Of a stretch of 64,000 bases of DNA, positions 8,962-17,670 are shown in pieces; the first letter of the stretch is position 1; each line of letters starts with the position of its first letter. This stretch comes from Thermohalobaculum sp963822985 (GTDB taxonomy: Bacteria; Pseudomonadota; Alphaproteobacteria; Rhodobacterales; Rhodobacteraceae), in NCBI GenBank assembly GCA_963822985.1, contig CAWGJU010000010.1, positions 496,001-560,000 on the forward strand, given 5' to 3'. The notes beneath the pieces were generated by a model, which saw only the letters and a program-made list of their open reading frames with translations, made no database searches and was not told the DNA's origin. Both the position numbers and the translations under genes were made by a program.

Positions 8962-10190
8962 TCAGGGCCTGGGCGCTGCCGCCGGCGCCTCGGCGCGCTG
9001 GTGGACGACGCTCGCCAGCACCGATTCCAGGCTGTCGGAGGGGGCTTGCGGCATCGCCTTGCGCACATCGTCCGCCAGCAGCGAGACCTCGCGCGCGATC
9101 TTGCCTCGCTGGCCGAGCGGACCATAGGGAACGCCGTCGACGAAGACGAAGACGCCGCCCGCATTGCCCGCCTTCAGAATCGGCGCCTCGATGCGGGCCG
9201 GCAACTCATAGCGCTGGCCCGCGGCCAGTATGCCTTCGAAGATGACGTTGTCTCGCTCGCGCACGCGGATCCACGCATCCTCGGCGGCATGCAGCATGAT
9301 GCCCGTCACCTGCGGCGTCGCGGCTGCCAAGATTGTCGGCTCACCGGATGCGTCGGACCCTTCGGCCGTCGCAATCTCGCCGGTCTCGTCGAGCTCGGCC
9401 AAGCGGATGGCGTCATCCGCCGAATCGATCATAGGCTCCGCCGCGGCCAGAGCGAATTCCTCCTGGCGCTCGGGCACGAACAGTCCCGCGGTCTGCGGGT
9501 CGATGGCCGAGATCGGGCCGTCGCGCCGCAACTCCTCGAGCGGCTGGAGCGGAACCGGCATGGCGACCGCCGCGAAGATGCCGCCGCCCTGGTAGTCGCT
9601 GCCATCGGGCAGCGCGATCGAACTCGCCTGTCAAAGGCGTATTGATCAGCGGCGCCTCGGCCATCACGGTCGGCGCCTCGGGGATCGGCGCGAAGCCGAC
9701 ACGCTGGATGTCCTGCAGCAGCGCATAGCCGCCATAGCCGAGCCCGGCGATCAGCATGACCAGCGCCGCTGTCGAGGTCAAAGCACCGAGCGAGACGCGC
9801 GCCTGGAAGCGATTGCGCATGGGCGGCGCAGCAAATCGCGAACGGGCGAGCTCGGCGCCGAAGCCCCTCGCGGCCGCCGGCTGGGCACCGCTCCCGCTGC
9901 CGCCGAGGACCAGCATGGCCGGCGATTGGAAGCCGGACTCCTGGCAGAACCGCTGATAACAGTCGTCCGGCGTCCATCCCGAGATAGCGCGCATACGAGC
10001 GCACATAGCCCGGCACCACGCCCTTGTTCGGAAAACCCTCGAGATCGCAGTTCTCGATCGCGACGATCAGCCTCGCCTTGATGCGCAGATCACGCTCCGC
10101 ATCCTCCAGCGACTTGCCCAGCGAAGCCCGTTCGCCGCGCATCTCGTCGCCGAGGGTGATCGGGTACGAGTCGAAACCCCGAAGCTCCAT
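8962..10190 (-). pseudogene. rodZ: RodZ-like HTH/DUF4115 protein, two frameshifts
   Basis: Read across three frames this is a full-length RodZ-type protein of about 408 residues, a transmembrane adaptor that links the MreB cytoskeleton to cell-wall synthesis. Frame 1 (10190 to about 9972) carries the N-terminal HTH_25 domain with YVRSYARYLGMD. Frame 2 (to about 9627) carries a single membrane helix (TAALVMLIAGLGYGGYALL). Frame 3 carries the DUF4115 end (AWIRVRERDNVIFEG). One extra base at about 9972 and another at about 9627 explain both shifts. Protein conservation continues across the breaks, so consensus error is likelier than decay. Its place before ispG is typical. Confidence 0.75.
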
Positions 10191-10431
10191 TCGGGTTGCT
10201 CCTGCTCTGACCTAGCCTGCCAGCCCCAACGGGTCATGCTTCACCGTGACCCTTTTTGAGACTATCGCGCACTCCCAAGTCTTTTTCAATGCAATTACCG
10301 CTCGAGAGCAGGGATCGGCCCGCGACTACGTGCGGTTCATCTCGGGCCCGACCGAACTCGATCGCACCCTCGACGCCGATCCAAGTGACATGGCGGCGGC
10401 GCCGCTCATCGGGCCCCGCGCCTCTCGACGC

Positions 10432-10941
10432 TCAGTAGATATAGCGGATCTCCTCGGTCCAGTACCGCTCGACCGCGCGCAGATCGTTGTTCATGCCCTG
10501 GATGCCGCGCGTCCGCAGCCGGTCGGAGGCCGCCAGGCTTTCGGCGTGCCGCCGGAACAGCTCGCCGACCATGCGATGGATTTCCAGCCCCTTCGCGGTC
10601 AGACGAACGCGGACCGAGCGCCGGTCGATATCGCAGCGCTGGTGGTCGATATAGCCGAGCTCGACCAGCTTCTTCAGATTGTAGGAGACGTTCGAGCCCT
10701 GATAATAGCCGCGGTTGCGCAGTTCTCCCGCGGTCATCACCTTGGCGCCGATGTTGAACAGCAGCAGGGCCTGCACCGAATTGATATCGAACCTGCCCAC
10801 GCGCTCGAACTCGTCCTTGATCACGTCGAGCAGCAGGCGGTGCAAGCGCTCGATCAAGGCCAGTGTCTCGAGATAGCCGGAAAGCAGATCTTGTTCGCTT
10901 TCCTCGTCCAGGGTGGAGGAAACCCTCGCAGGCATGCTCAT
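10432..10941 (-). CDS. MarR-family transcriptional regulator, LdtR-like
   Basis: 169 aa winged-helix regulator. A dimerising N-terminal helix (ALIERLHRLLLDVIKDEFE) precedes the recognition segment RGYYQGSNVSYNLKKL, then a wing with DRRSVRVRLTAKG. This closely resembles the alphaproteobacterial LdtR group, linked in rhizobia and Liberibacter to control of L,D-transpeptidase and envelope genes. That function is carried over from the family, not shown here. GGAG lies six bases before the ATG. The gene stands alone between two minus-strand genes. Confidence 0.8.
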   Translation of the reverse strand: MSMPARVSSTLDEESEQDLLSGYLETLALIERLHRLLLDVIKDEFERVGRFDINSVQALLLFNIGAKVMTAGELRNRGYYQGSNVSYNLKKLVELGYIDHQRCDIDRRSVRVRLTAKGLEIHRMVGELFRRHAESLAASDRLRTRGIQGMNNDLRAVERYWTEEIRYIY

Positions 10942-11036
10942 AATGTACTCCGGGAACTGTACTGGGTGGCGCGACGCTGCCGGAGATTCGAAAACGTCGG
11001 GTTAATCGCGCCAAATTAGGCGAAATCAGCGCCAGT

Positions 11037-11927
11037 TCAGCGGGCGCCGTTGAGGAAGCGGATCACCCCGGAGAAATCCAGCCCTGACTGCCCGGCGAGG
11101 TCCATCATCGTATAGATCTCGGTCGCCTGCGCGCCGAGCGGCGTAGCGGCGCCGGATGTCCGCGCGGCTTCCATGGCGATGCGCAAATCCTTGAGCATCA
11201 ACGCCGCCGCGAATCCCGGCTTGTAGTCGCGATTCGACGGCGCGGCCGGCACCGGCCCGGGCGCCGGGCAGTAGTCGTTCAGCGACCAGCAGCGCGCCGT
11301 AGCGGTCGACGAGATGTCGTAGAGGCTCTGCGCATCCAGGCCCAGCTTCTCGGCCAGGCTGAAGCCCTCGGCGACCGCGATCATCTGGATCGCCAGCATC
11401 ATGTTGTTGCAGATCTTGGCAGCCGATCCGGCCCCGGGACCGCCGGCGTGGCGGATGTTCTTGCCCATCGCCTCGAGCGCCGGGCGCACCGCCGCAAGCG
11501 CCTCGTCGCTGCCCCCGACCATGAAGGTCAGCGTGCCCGCCTCGGCGCCGCCGACGCCGCCCGACATCGGGCTGTCCACCATCTTCATCCCCGCGGCATC
11601 GGCGGCTGCGATGACTTCGCGGGCCGTGGCGACATCGATGGTCGAGCAATCCACGAAGCCCGTGCCCGGCCGCGCCGCGGCGAGGATCCCCTCCTCGCCG
11701 AGATAGATCGCCCTGACATGCTGCGCCGCCGGCAGCGCGGTGACGACGATATCGGCGTCGGCGACCGCGGCACCGGGCGAAGCGGCCCCCTGTCCGCCCG
11801 CTTCCGCCAAGCCGGCAACCGCTTCGTCCATCAGGTCAAAGCCCGTGACGGCGTGGCCCCTGGCCAGAAGGTTGCGGGCCATCGGCAGGCCCATATTGCC
11901 GAGACCGATGAATCCAATGTTCGCCAT
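11037..11927 (-). CDS. mmsB: 3-hydroxyisobutyrate dehydrogenase-family oxidoreductase
   Basis: 296 aa NAD(P)-dependent beta-hydroxyacid dehydrogenase. The Rossmann motif GFIGLGNMGLPMARNL opens the protein, substrate motif DSPMSGGVGGAEAGTL is at about residues 120-135, and the catalytic Lys lies in GSAAKICNNMML (about 173). The segment matches HIBADH of valine catabolism best, oxidising 3-hydroxyisobutyrate to methylmalonate semialdehyde, although related tartronate semialdehyde reductases share these motifs. GGAGAG precedes the ATG. No other valine-degradation gene lies nearby, which lowers certainty of the substrate. Confidence 0.8.
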   Translation of the reverse strand: MANIGFIGLGNMGLPMARNLLARGHAVTGFDLMDEAVAGLAEAGGQGAASPGAAVADADIVVTALPAAQHVRAIYLGEEGILAAARPGTGFVDCSTIDVATAREVIAAADAAGMKMVDSPMSGGVGGAEAGTLTFMVGGSDEALAAVRPALEAMGKNIRHAGGPGAGSAAKICNNMMLAIQMIAVAEGFSLAEKLGLDAQSLYDISSTATARCWSLNDYCPAPGPVPAAPSNRDYKPGFAAALMLKDLRIAMEAARTSGAATPLGAQATEIYTMMDLAGQSGLDFSGVIRFLNGAR

Positions 11928-11980
11928 TGCCGACTCTCCAGCTTCGCTCCGGCCGACCTTATGACGACGGCGGGCGCCTG

Positions 11981-12253
11981 TCAGCCGATGCGATGGAAGC
12001 GACGCACCCGTTCGAGCGGCGGCCGCAGCTCCTCGCCGGGCGCGGCAACGCCCGAGACCCAAGCGTAGAGGTCGGGATCGGGCTGGTCGAGCAGCGCCTC
12101 GTAGGCGTCGAGCGCGGAGTCTTCCAGCGCCGCCAGCGGACCGTCGGCATAGGGGCCGAGAATGAGGTCCATCTCGCGCGTGCCTCGCCGCCAGCTGCGG
12201 ATCCGCAGCCGCTTGAGCCGGACCTCGCGGCTTTCCCCGATGCCCTCGGCCAT
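11981..12253 (-). CDS. sdhE: Succinate dehydrogenase assembly factor SdhE
   Basis: 90 aa SdhE/Sdh5-family protein needed for covalent FAD attachment to SdhA. The family motif RSWRRGTREMDLILG is at residues 19-33, with the RGxxE core. The acidic middle (ALLDQPDPDLYAWVSG) is typical. The ATG is at 12253. It lies 14 bp downstream of an Xre regulator on the same strand, so the two are probably co-transcribed. Confidence 0.9.
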   Translation of the reverse strand: MAEGIGESREVRLKRLRIRSWRRGTREMDLILGPYADGPLAALEDSALDAYEALLDQPDPDLYAWVSGVAAPGEELRPPLERVRRFHRIG

Positions 12254-12267
12254 TGGGCTAACCCGGC

Positions 12268-12687
12268 TCAAAGTGTCGGTGCGAGCCCGCGCAGGCGCTT
12301 CTCGAGCAGCCCGGTGCGCTCGGCCAGCCGTCCCTGCAGGCGACGGATCTCGCGCAGCTCGGTCAACAGTTCGCGCAGATCGGCGCTGCCCGATTCTCCG
12401 ATCCCGTCGCCCGGCACCGGCGCGCCCGTGCCGTTGCCGGTCATTATCCAGATCATGGAGACGTTCAGCAGCCCCGCGAGCATCTGCAGCTTGTTCGCGC
12501 GCGGCTCGGCGCGGTCCGCCTCCCAGTTCTGCACGGTGACGAGCTTGACTCCCAGCCGACGAGCGAGTTGCGCCTGATCCATGCCGGCATGCTCGCGCGC
12601 CAGCGCCAGCCGGTCGCCAAAGGTGGCGGCGGCGTCGCCCCACTCGTAATCGTCGTCCGCGACGTCTACTGCGATCTTTCCGTCCAT
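12268..12687 (-). CDS. Xre-family helix-turn-helix transcriptional regulator
   Basis: 139 aa. A lambda-repressor-type HTH occupies about residues 24-80 (RLALAREHAGMDQAQLARRL, then VQNWEADRAEPRANKL). The C-terminal 40 residues form a probable coiled coil (ELLTELREIRRLQGRL). No enzymatic domain is seen. The gene precedes sdhE with a 14 bp gap. The 399 bp upstream gap, shared with aspC, would hold its promoter; a TACAAT box at about 12766-12771 on this strand is a candidate -10. Confidence 0.8.
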   Translation of the reverse strand: MDGKIAVDVADDDYEWGDAAATFGDRLALAREHAGMDQAQLARRLGVKLVTVQNWEADRAEPRANKLQMLAGLLNVSMIWIMTGNGTGAPVPGDGIGESGSADLRELLTELREIRRLQGRLAERTGLLEKRLRGLAPTL

Positions 12688-13086
12688 TACAAAAACCTTT
12701 CTTCTTGAACCCGCCTGACCGGAGCCTGACCGGAGCGCCGCAACCTAGGGGACGCGCCGCCAAATTGTAACCTGCAACATAGCCGCATCTTCCGGGAGGC
12801 CCAGGCGTGCGCACAGTCATGGCGAGCGCGGGTCCGCAGCATCCGGTGATCGCCCTGCCCGGAACCTTCACGAGCCGTCGCGCCCGGGCCGAGCTTCTCC
12901 TGCTCGCCGGCATCTGGTGCGGCGCGCTCCTATGGGCGTTTTGGCGTCGTTGCGCTGAACTCTCGCTTCTGAGAGGGCGCGGCCCAACCGAACGGCTGCG
13001 AATTGTCGCGGCCGCCGGCGATGGTTGGCTTGCGGCAAGGTCACGCGGCGCGTAGGAACGGCTCTATCCCATTGCAGGAGCGAACG
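12688..13086. other. Divergent intergenic region, Xre gene / aspC
   Basis: 399 bp with no convincing gene. A plus-strand open frame (12807-13055) has no family resemblance and no good ribosome site. The region holds the promoters of both flanking genes. Near 12762-12777 the minus strand carries two near-identical heptamers, GTTGCAG and GTTACAA, in tandem, possibly an operator of the adjacent Xre regulator. Confidence 0.4.
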
Positions 13087-14289
13087 ATGGCCTTCCTTGC
13101 CGATGCCCTTTCCCGCGTGCAGCCCTCGCAGACCATCGCGGTGACGAACAAGGCGGCGGAATTGAAGGCGGCGGGCAAGGACGTGATCGGGCTCGGCGCC
13201 GGCGAACCCGATTTCGACACGCCCGAGCACATCAAGGAAGCCGCCATCAAGGCGATGCGCGACGGCAAGACCAAGTACACCGCCGTCGACGGCATCCCCG
13301 AGCTGAAGCGCGCCATCTCGGCCAAGTTCGAGCGCGAGAACGGCCTGGCCTACAAGCCTGCCCAAGTCAGCGTCGGCACGGGCGGCAAGCAGGTGCTCTA
13401 CAACGCCCTGGTCGCCACGCTGAACCCCGGCGACGAGGTGGTGATCCCGGCGCCCTATTGGGTCAGCTACCCCGACATGGTGCTGATGTGCGGCGGCACG
13501 CCGGTGCCGGTCGCGGCCTCGCTCGAAACCGACTTCAAGATCACGCCCGAGCAGCTCGATGCGGCGATCACGCCCAGGACCAAGTGGCTGATCTTCAACT
13601 CGCCCTCGAACCCCTCCGGGGCCGGCTACACGCGGGCCGAGCTGAAGGCCCTGACGGACGTTTTGATACGCCACGACCATGTCTGGGTGATGACCGACGA
13701 CATGTACGAGCACATCGCCTATCCGCCGTTCGAGTTCACCACGCCGGCGCAGGTCGAGCCGGGTCTGATCGGGCGGACGCTGACCGTGAACGGCGTCTCC
13801 AAGGCCTATGCGATGACCGGCTGGCGGATCGGCTATGCCGGCGGGCCCGAGCCGCTGATCAAGGCGATGGCCAAGGTGCAGTCGCAGTCGACCTCGAACC
13901 CTTGTTCGATCAGCCAGTGGGCGGCCGTCGCCGCGCTGGAAGGGCCGCAGGACTATGTGGCCGAGGCGTGCGCCGCGTTCCAGCGCCGGCGCGACCTGGT
14001 TTGTTCTATGCTGAACCAGGCGAACGGCGTCACCTGCCCGGTGCCGGAGGGGGCGTTCTACGTCTACCCCTCGGTGGCCGGCTGCATCGGCCGGAAGGCG
14101 CCCTCGGGCAAGCGGATCGAGAATGACGAGGACTTCGTCACCGAGCTGCTGGAGACGGAAGGCGTGGCCGTCGTGCACGGCGCGGCCTTTGGCCTGAGCC
14201 CGAACTTCCGCGCCTCCTACGCCACCTCGGACGAGGCGCTGGAGGAGGCCTGCACCCGCATCCAGCGGTTCTGCGGCAATCTGAACTGA
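13087..14289 (+). CDS. aspC: Pyridoxal phosphate-dependent aminotransferase, aspartate type
   Basis: 400 aa class I/II fold-type I aminotransferase. GLGAGEPDFDTPEHIK (residues 32-47) and KYTAVDGIPELK are typical of alphaproteobacterial aspartate/prephenate aminotransferases. The PLP Lys lies in NGVSKAYAMTGWRIGYAG (about 240), and NSPSNPSGAGY binds PLP. The alpha-type enzyme often also uses prephenate, but that cannot be told here. GGAG at 13077 sits six bases before the ATG. The gene stands alone and converges on the LysE-family gene. Confidence 0.92.
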   Translation: MAFLADALSRVQPSQTIAVTNKAAELKAAGKDVIGLGAGEPDFDTPEHIKEAAIKAMRDGKTKYTAVDGIPELKRAISAKFERENGLAYKPAQVSVGTGGKQVLYNALVATLNPGDEVVIPAPYWVSYPDMVLMCGGTPVPVAASLETDFKITPEQLDAAITPRTKWLIFNSPSNPSGAGYTRAELKALTDVLIRHDHVWVMTDDMYEHIAYPPFEFTTPAQVEPGLIGRTLTVNGVSKAYAMTGWRIGYAGGPEPLIKAMAKVQSQSTSNPCSISQWAAVAALEGPQDYVAEACAAFQRRRDLVCSMLNQANGVTCPVPEGAFYVYPSVAGCIGRKAPSGKRIENDEDFVTELLETEGVAVVHGAAFGLSPNFRASYATSDEALEEACTRIQRFCGNLN

Positions 14290-14451
14290 CCGGGCGCGAG
14301 GGACGCGAGGGTTCTTCGCGGACGAAAACATCGATCACAAAGCGCGGCCGATGATGTTGCGGAGCGGCTAGCTCAAATCGCTAATGCGATCTCGAAGGCT
14401 TTTGACGCGCCATACACGTGACGGCATGGCGTCAGGTGCAGAAAGCCCGTG

Positions 14452-15048
14452 TCAGCCGGCGGCGACCAGCCAGACGGCCGAGGCGGCGAGCAGCGCCGCC
14501 ATCGTCAGGTTGAAGGCGCGCAGCCGCCAGCCCGTGCCGAGCAGCCGGCCCACGCCTGTGCCGAAGACGGTCCAGGCCTGGCTCGACCCGAGGCCTGACA
14601 GCAGGAAGACGAGCGCCGCGAGCAGCGCCGGCTCCACGGCCGCCGGGCCGCTGATATAGCTCGCCGTGACCAGCACGGCGAAGGTCCATGCCTTGGGGTT
14701 GATCCACTGGAAGGCGCCCGCCTCGAGGAAGCTGAGGGGCCGCGAGCGGCGCTCGCCGCGGCCGGCGTCGGCGGTGGCGATGCGCCAGGCGAACCAGAGC
14801 ATCGCGGCGAGCCCTACCCAGGCCAGAGCCTCGGCGATCCGCGGCTCGGCGGCAAAGAGCCGGCCAAGCCCCATCGCGACGACGAAGAGCATGACGGGGA
14901 AGCCGAAGCTGACGCCCATGGCGTGCGGCACCGTCCGGCGCCAGCCGAAGTTCGCGCCCGAGGCGGCGAGCATCATGTTGTTCGGCCCCGGCGTCCAGGT
15001 CATCGCCACCGCGAGCCCTGCGAGCGCGGCCAGCGCATCAAAGTCCAT
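14452..15048 (-). CDS. LysE/RhtB-family amino-acid exporter
   Basis: 198 aa inner-membrane protein with about six hydrophobic helices. The family signature TPGPNNMMLAASGANFG is at residues 18-34, and FQWINPKAWTFAV at about 117 is the second conserved motif. Members export amino acids such as lysine, homoserine or threonine; substrate cannot be told. The ATG at 15048 is preferred over 15060 because it gives the usual 18-residue lead to TPGPNN. It follows cca by 32 bp on the same strand. Confidence 0.85.
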   Translation of the reverse strand: MDFDALAALAGLAVAMTWTPGPNNMMLAASGANFGWRRTVPHAMGVSFGFPVMLFVVAMGLGRLFAAEPRIAEALAWVGLAAMLWFAWRIATADAGRGERRSRPLSFLEAGAFQWINPKAWTFAVLVTASYISGPAAVEPALLAALVFLLSGLGSSQAWTVFGTGVGRLLGTGWRLRAFNLTMAALLAASAVWLVAAG

Positions 15049-15080
15049 GATCACACCCATAAAGGTCAGTGATGCTGACC

Positions 15081-16232
15081 TTACTCCCGATCCTGCTCGA
15101 GAAGAGCGGCCTTGTCCAGCGTGAAATCGCTGTCGACCCATGCCGCCTCGGCGCGGGCCAGGGCCTGGCCGAGACCTGGCCCTGGCGCCAGTCCGGCGGC
15201 GATCAGATCGGCGGCGGCGAGCGGCAAGCGGACCCCTGCCCCGCGCGCGAGCTCGGCCTCCATCTGGGACGGCGGCGCCGTGCCGGTCGCCGCGGCGCGC
15301 AGCAGCAGGGCGGAGCGCGCGGCAGCGGCGCCGTGGCGGTAGGCGAGCGCGGCAGGTGGCGCGTCATCCGCCAGAGCCGCCGCGATCCTGGCCTGCGCCG
15401 CCTCCTCGGCGCGCGACAGCCGCAGGCGCGGCCCGGCCTCCGCCGCACCCAGCGCGGCGAGGCGCGTCTGCCAGTCGGGCGCGGCTCCGGCCAGCTGTTC
15501 GACATGCACCAGCGGGCCCAGCGCCTCGGCGTCCGCGCCCGGCAGGCAGCGCGCCAGCACGCCGGTCGCGGCCATGGCGGCGGTGGCGGGCGCCGGGTCG
15601 CGAGCGGCGAGCAGCTTGCGGAACTCCCAGCCTATCCGCTCGCGGGCGAGCCGCTCGAGGCCCTCGCCCAGCGCGGCGCAGGCGGCCAGCCCGTCGGCGT
15701 CGATGCCATCGCCGCCGTACCAGGCGTGAAACCGGAAAAAGCGCAGGATGCGCAGATAGTCCTCGCGGATCCGGTCCTCGGCCCGGCCGATGAACCGGAC
15801 GCGGCGATTGCGCAGATCGGGCAGCCCGCCCAGCGGGTCGATGACGGCACCCTCGGCATCGGCATAGAGCGCGTTCATCGTGAAGTCGCGCCGCGCGGCA
15901 TCGGTCGCCATATCGGTCGTGAAGGCGACCTCGGCGTGCCGGCCGAAGGTGGCGACGTCGGCGCGAAAGGTCGTGACCTCGACCGGCTGGTGCTCGAAGA
16001 CGGCAGTGACCGTGCCATGCGCGAGGCCGGTCGGCACGGCACGCAGGCCCGCCGCCTCCAGCCGTTCGATCACCAAAGCCGGCGGCAGCGGCGTCGCGAC
16101 GTCGACATCGCTCACCGGCGCGCCGAGCAGCGCGTTGCGCACGCAGCCGCCGACGAAATAGCCCTCGCCCAGCGCGCGCATCACGGCGCGGCTGGCCGGC
16201 GCCGTCACCCAGGGCGCATCAATCCGGGTCAA
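15081..16232 (-). CDS. cca: CCA tRNA nucleotidyltransferase / poly(A) polymerase family
   Basis: 383 aa class II nucleotidyltransferase that adds or repairs the 3' CCA of tRNA. Motif A is GGCVRNALLGAPVSDVDVAT, with metal Asp residues in DVDVA; motif B is RRDFTMNALY and motif C EDYLRILRFFRFHAWYG. The C-terminal helical half is Ala-rich and diverged, as is usual. The start is TTG at 16232, chosen because a strong GGGAGAGG lies just upstream, giving 14 bp overlap with the Nudix gene. The pair is therefore a coupled operon. Confidence 0.9.
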   Translation of the reverse strand: MTRIDAPWVTAPASRAVMRALGEGYFVGGCVRNALLGAPVSDVDVATPLPPALVIERLEAAGLRAVPTGLAHGTVTAVFEHQPVEVTTFRADVATFGRHAEVAFTTDMATDAARRDFTMNALYADAEGAVIDPLGGLPDLRNRRVRFIGRAEDRIREDYLRILRFFRFHAWYGGDGIDADGLAACAALGEGLERLARERIGWEFRKLLAARDPAPATAAMAATGVLARCLPGADAEALGPLVHVEQLAGAAPDWQTRLAALGAAEAGPRLRLSRAEEAAQARIAAALADDAPPAALAYRHGAAAARSALLLRAAATGTAPPSQMEAELARGAGVRLPLAAADLIAAGLAPGPGLGQALARAEAAWVDSDFTLDKAALLEQDRE

Positions 16233-16917
16233 CGTGCCCCTCTCCCGCCGAGGAGGAGGGGATGCCGGCGGCGGCCCGGGCCTGGTGTCCCCTCGGCCGC
16301 GAGCCGTGATCGAGCGCCATCAGCCTGTCGCTGAGGCCCTTCAGCATGCCCGCGGTCGCGCCCCAGATGTAGTGACCCTCCCACGGCATGGCGTAGTAAT
16401 AGCGACGATAGCCGTTGCGGTCGTGGTGGTGCCGCTGGCGGTTGGCGGGATCCATGAGAAAGTCGAGCGGCGGCTCGAAGACCAGCGCGACCTCGGCCGG
16501 GTCGGGGCGCGGCTCGAATCCGGAGGGGATAACGCCGACAACCGGCGTCACCCGATAGCCGGTCGATGTCAGGTATTCGTCGAGCGTTCCGAGCACGCGC
16601 ACATCGGCAGAGGCCAGGCCGATCTCCTCCTCGGCCTCGCGCAGCGCGGCGTGGCTGGGCGAAAGGTCGGTCGGGTCGATCCGCCCGCCCGGAAAGGCGA
16701 CCTGGCTGGCATGCCGCCTGAGATGCGCCGAGCGGTGGGTGAGGATCACGTGCAGCCGACCTTCGCGCTGACGCAGGCCGCAGAGCACCGCCGCGCGGCG
16801 CTGCTCGTGCAGCTTGAGCTGAGCGGCCTTCACGTCCGGGTTCAGGTCGAAATCCGACCGCTCGCCAAGCGGTGCCGACCGCACCGCCGCCTCGATGTCG
16901 TCGATGGTGAGAGGCAT
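16219..16917 (-). CDS. CoA pyrophosphatase-type Nudix hydrolase
   Basis: 232 aa. The Nudix box covers residues 91-113 (GGRIDPTDL then REAEEEIGL), preceded by VILTHRSAHLRRHASQVAFP, the signature of the NudL/CoA pyrophosphatase subgroup. Such enzymes split CoA into phosphopantetheine and 3',5'-ADP. A long C-terminal tail includes ATAGMLKGL. The ATG at 16917 starts the conserved region; longer in-frame starts add non-conserved sequence. Overlap with cca implies joint expression. Confidence 0.85.
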   Translation of the reverse strand: MPLTIDDIEAAVRSAPLGERSDFDLNPDVKAAQLKLHEQRRAAVLCGLRQREGRLHVILTHRSAHLRRHASQVAFPGGRIDPTDLSPSHAALREAEEEIGLASADVRVLGTLDEYLTSTGYRVTPVVGVIPSGFEPRPDPAEVALVFEPPLDFLMDPANRQRHHHDRNGYRRYYYAMPWEGHYIWGATAGMLKGLSDRLMALDHGSRPRGHQARAAAGIPSSSAGEGHVDPD

Positions 16918-17018
16918 GACCGCTAGATGCCGGTTCCCTCGGGCCGACGCAAGCCCGGGGCCCCTGTGACTTCCCTGATCGCGTGGCGTGTATTCGACCT
17001 CCGCCGCGGAGGCGTGCG

Positions 17019-17613
17019 TCAGTCCTCGAAAAGCGCGCACCATGGGATGTCGCCCCGGCACTGCTGGCCGACGAGGTTCCAGGTCTTCGCCGGATCCGGG
17101 GCACGGGCGCTCAAGTTCGTGTAGTTCTGGCTCACGATGGGGGCCGTCGGGTGGCGATGTGGTCGCTCCGGAGAAAAGAACGAGGTCGGGTGTCGGTAGG
17201 CGCCCGCCTCGGCGGCGTCAGGATCGCTGCGGTAGGTCGACTGGAAGGCATAGCCGAAGGATCGGCTGGCCGTACGGCCCCGGCGTGGTGATCGCATAAG
17301 CCTGCGTATCGGGAAGCTGCGCGCTGCGCTCGGCGCTCCACGGCAGATGCTTGACGAAGTCACGGCGCGGCGGGTGGTTCAGGTTCGAGAAGCGGCAGCA
17401 GGGCGGCATGCCCTCGGGCCGGTCCTCCTCAAAGGTGAAGAGATACGTGATGTTGGCGAGCGAAATGAAGGCACAGGTATAGTTCGCGTCGCGCGGGAAG
17501 ATCGGCAGGCAGTAGTCGCGGTAGAACTCCATCATCGCGCCGGTGCCGTTCTCGTCGCGATAGGTCGCATCGTAGTAGGTGGTGCCGTGGCCGACAAGCG
17601 CTGGACCGGGCAT
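17019..17613 (-). pseudogene. Unknown protein, split by one frameshift
   Basis: Two minus-strand frames join into one protein of about 198 residues if one extra C near 17261 is removed. The upstream part contains YYDATYRDENGTGAMMEFY and CAFISLANITYLFTFEED; the downstream part continues FGYAFQSTYRSDPDAAEAG and ends GQQCRGDIPWCALFED. Codon use is coding-like in both halves. I do not recognise the family. The 5' end is unclear: the ATG at 17613 may be internal. Several Cys and no hydrophobic helix suggest a secreted or soluble small-molecule-binding protein, which is only a guess. Confidence 0.5.
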
Positions 17614-17670
17614 TTCCCTTCGACGAGCCTCACAAGCCGCGGCGAGGCGGCCGGCAGATCATTGCCCGGC

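Noticed and set aside
12807..13055. 82-codon plus-strand open frame before aspC
   Set aside because: No good ribosome site or family resemblance, and it lies in the promoter gap.
12868..14331. 487-codon minus-strand open frame opposite aspC
   Set aside because: Mirror of aspC codons; low-complexity composition and no family motifs.
14404..14433. Stem-loop GACGCGCCAT / ATGGCGTC as an aspC terminator
   Set aside because: Stem is interrupted by a bulge and no T-run follows; too weak to call.
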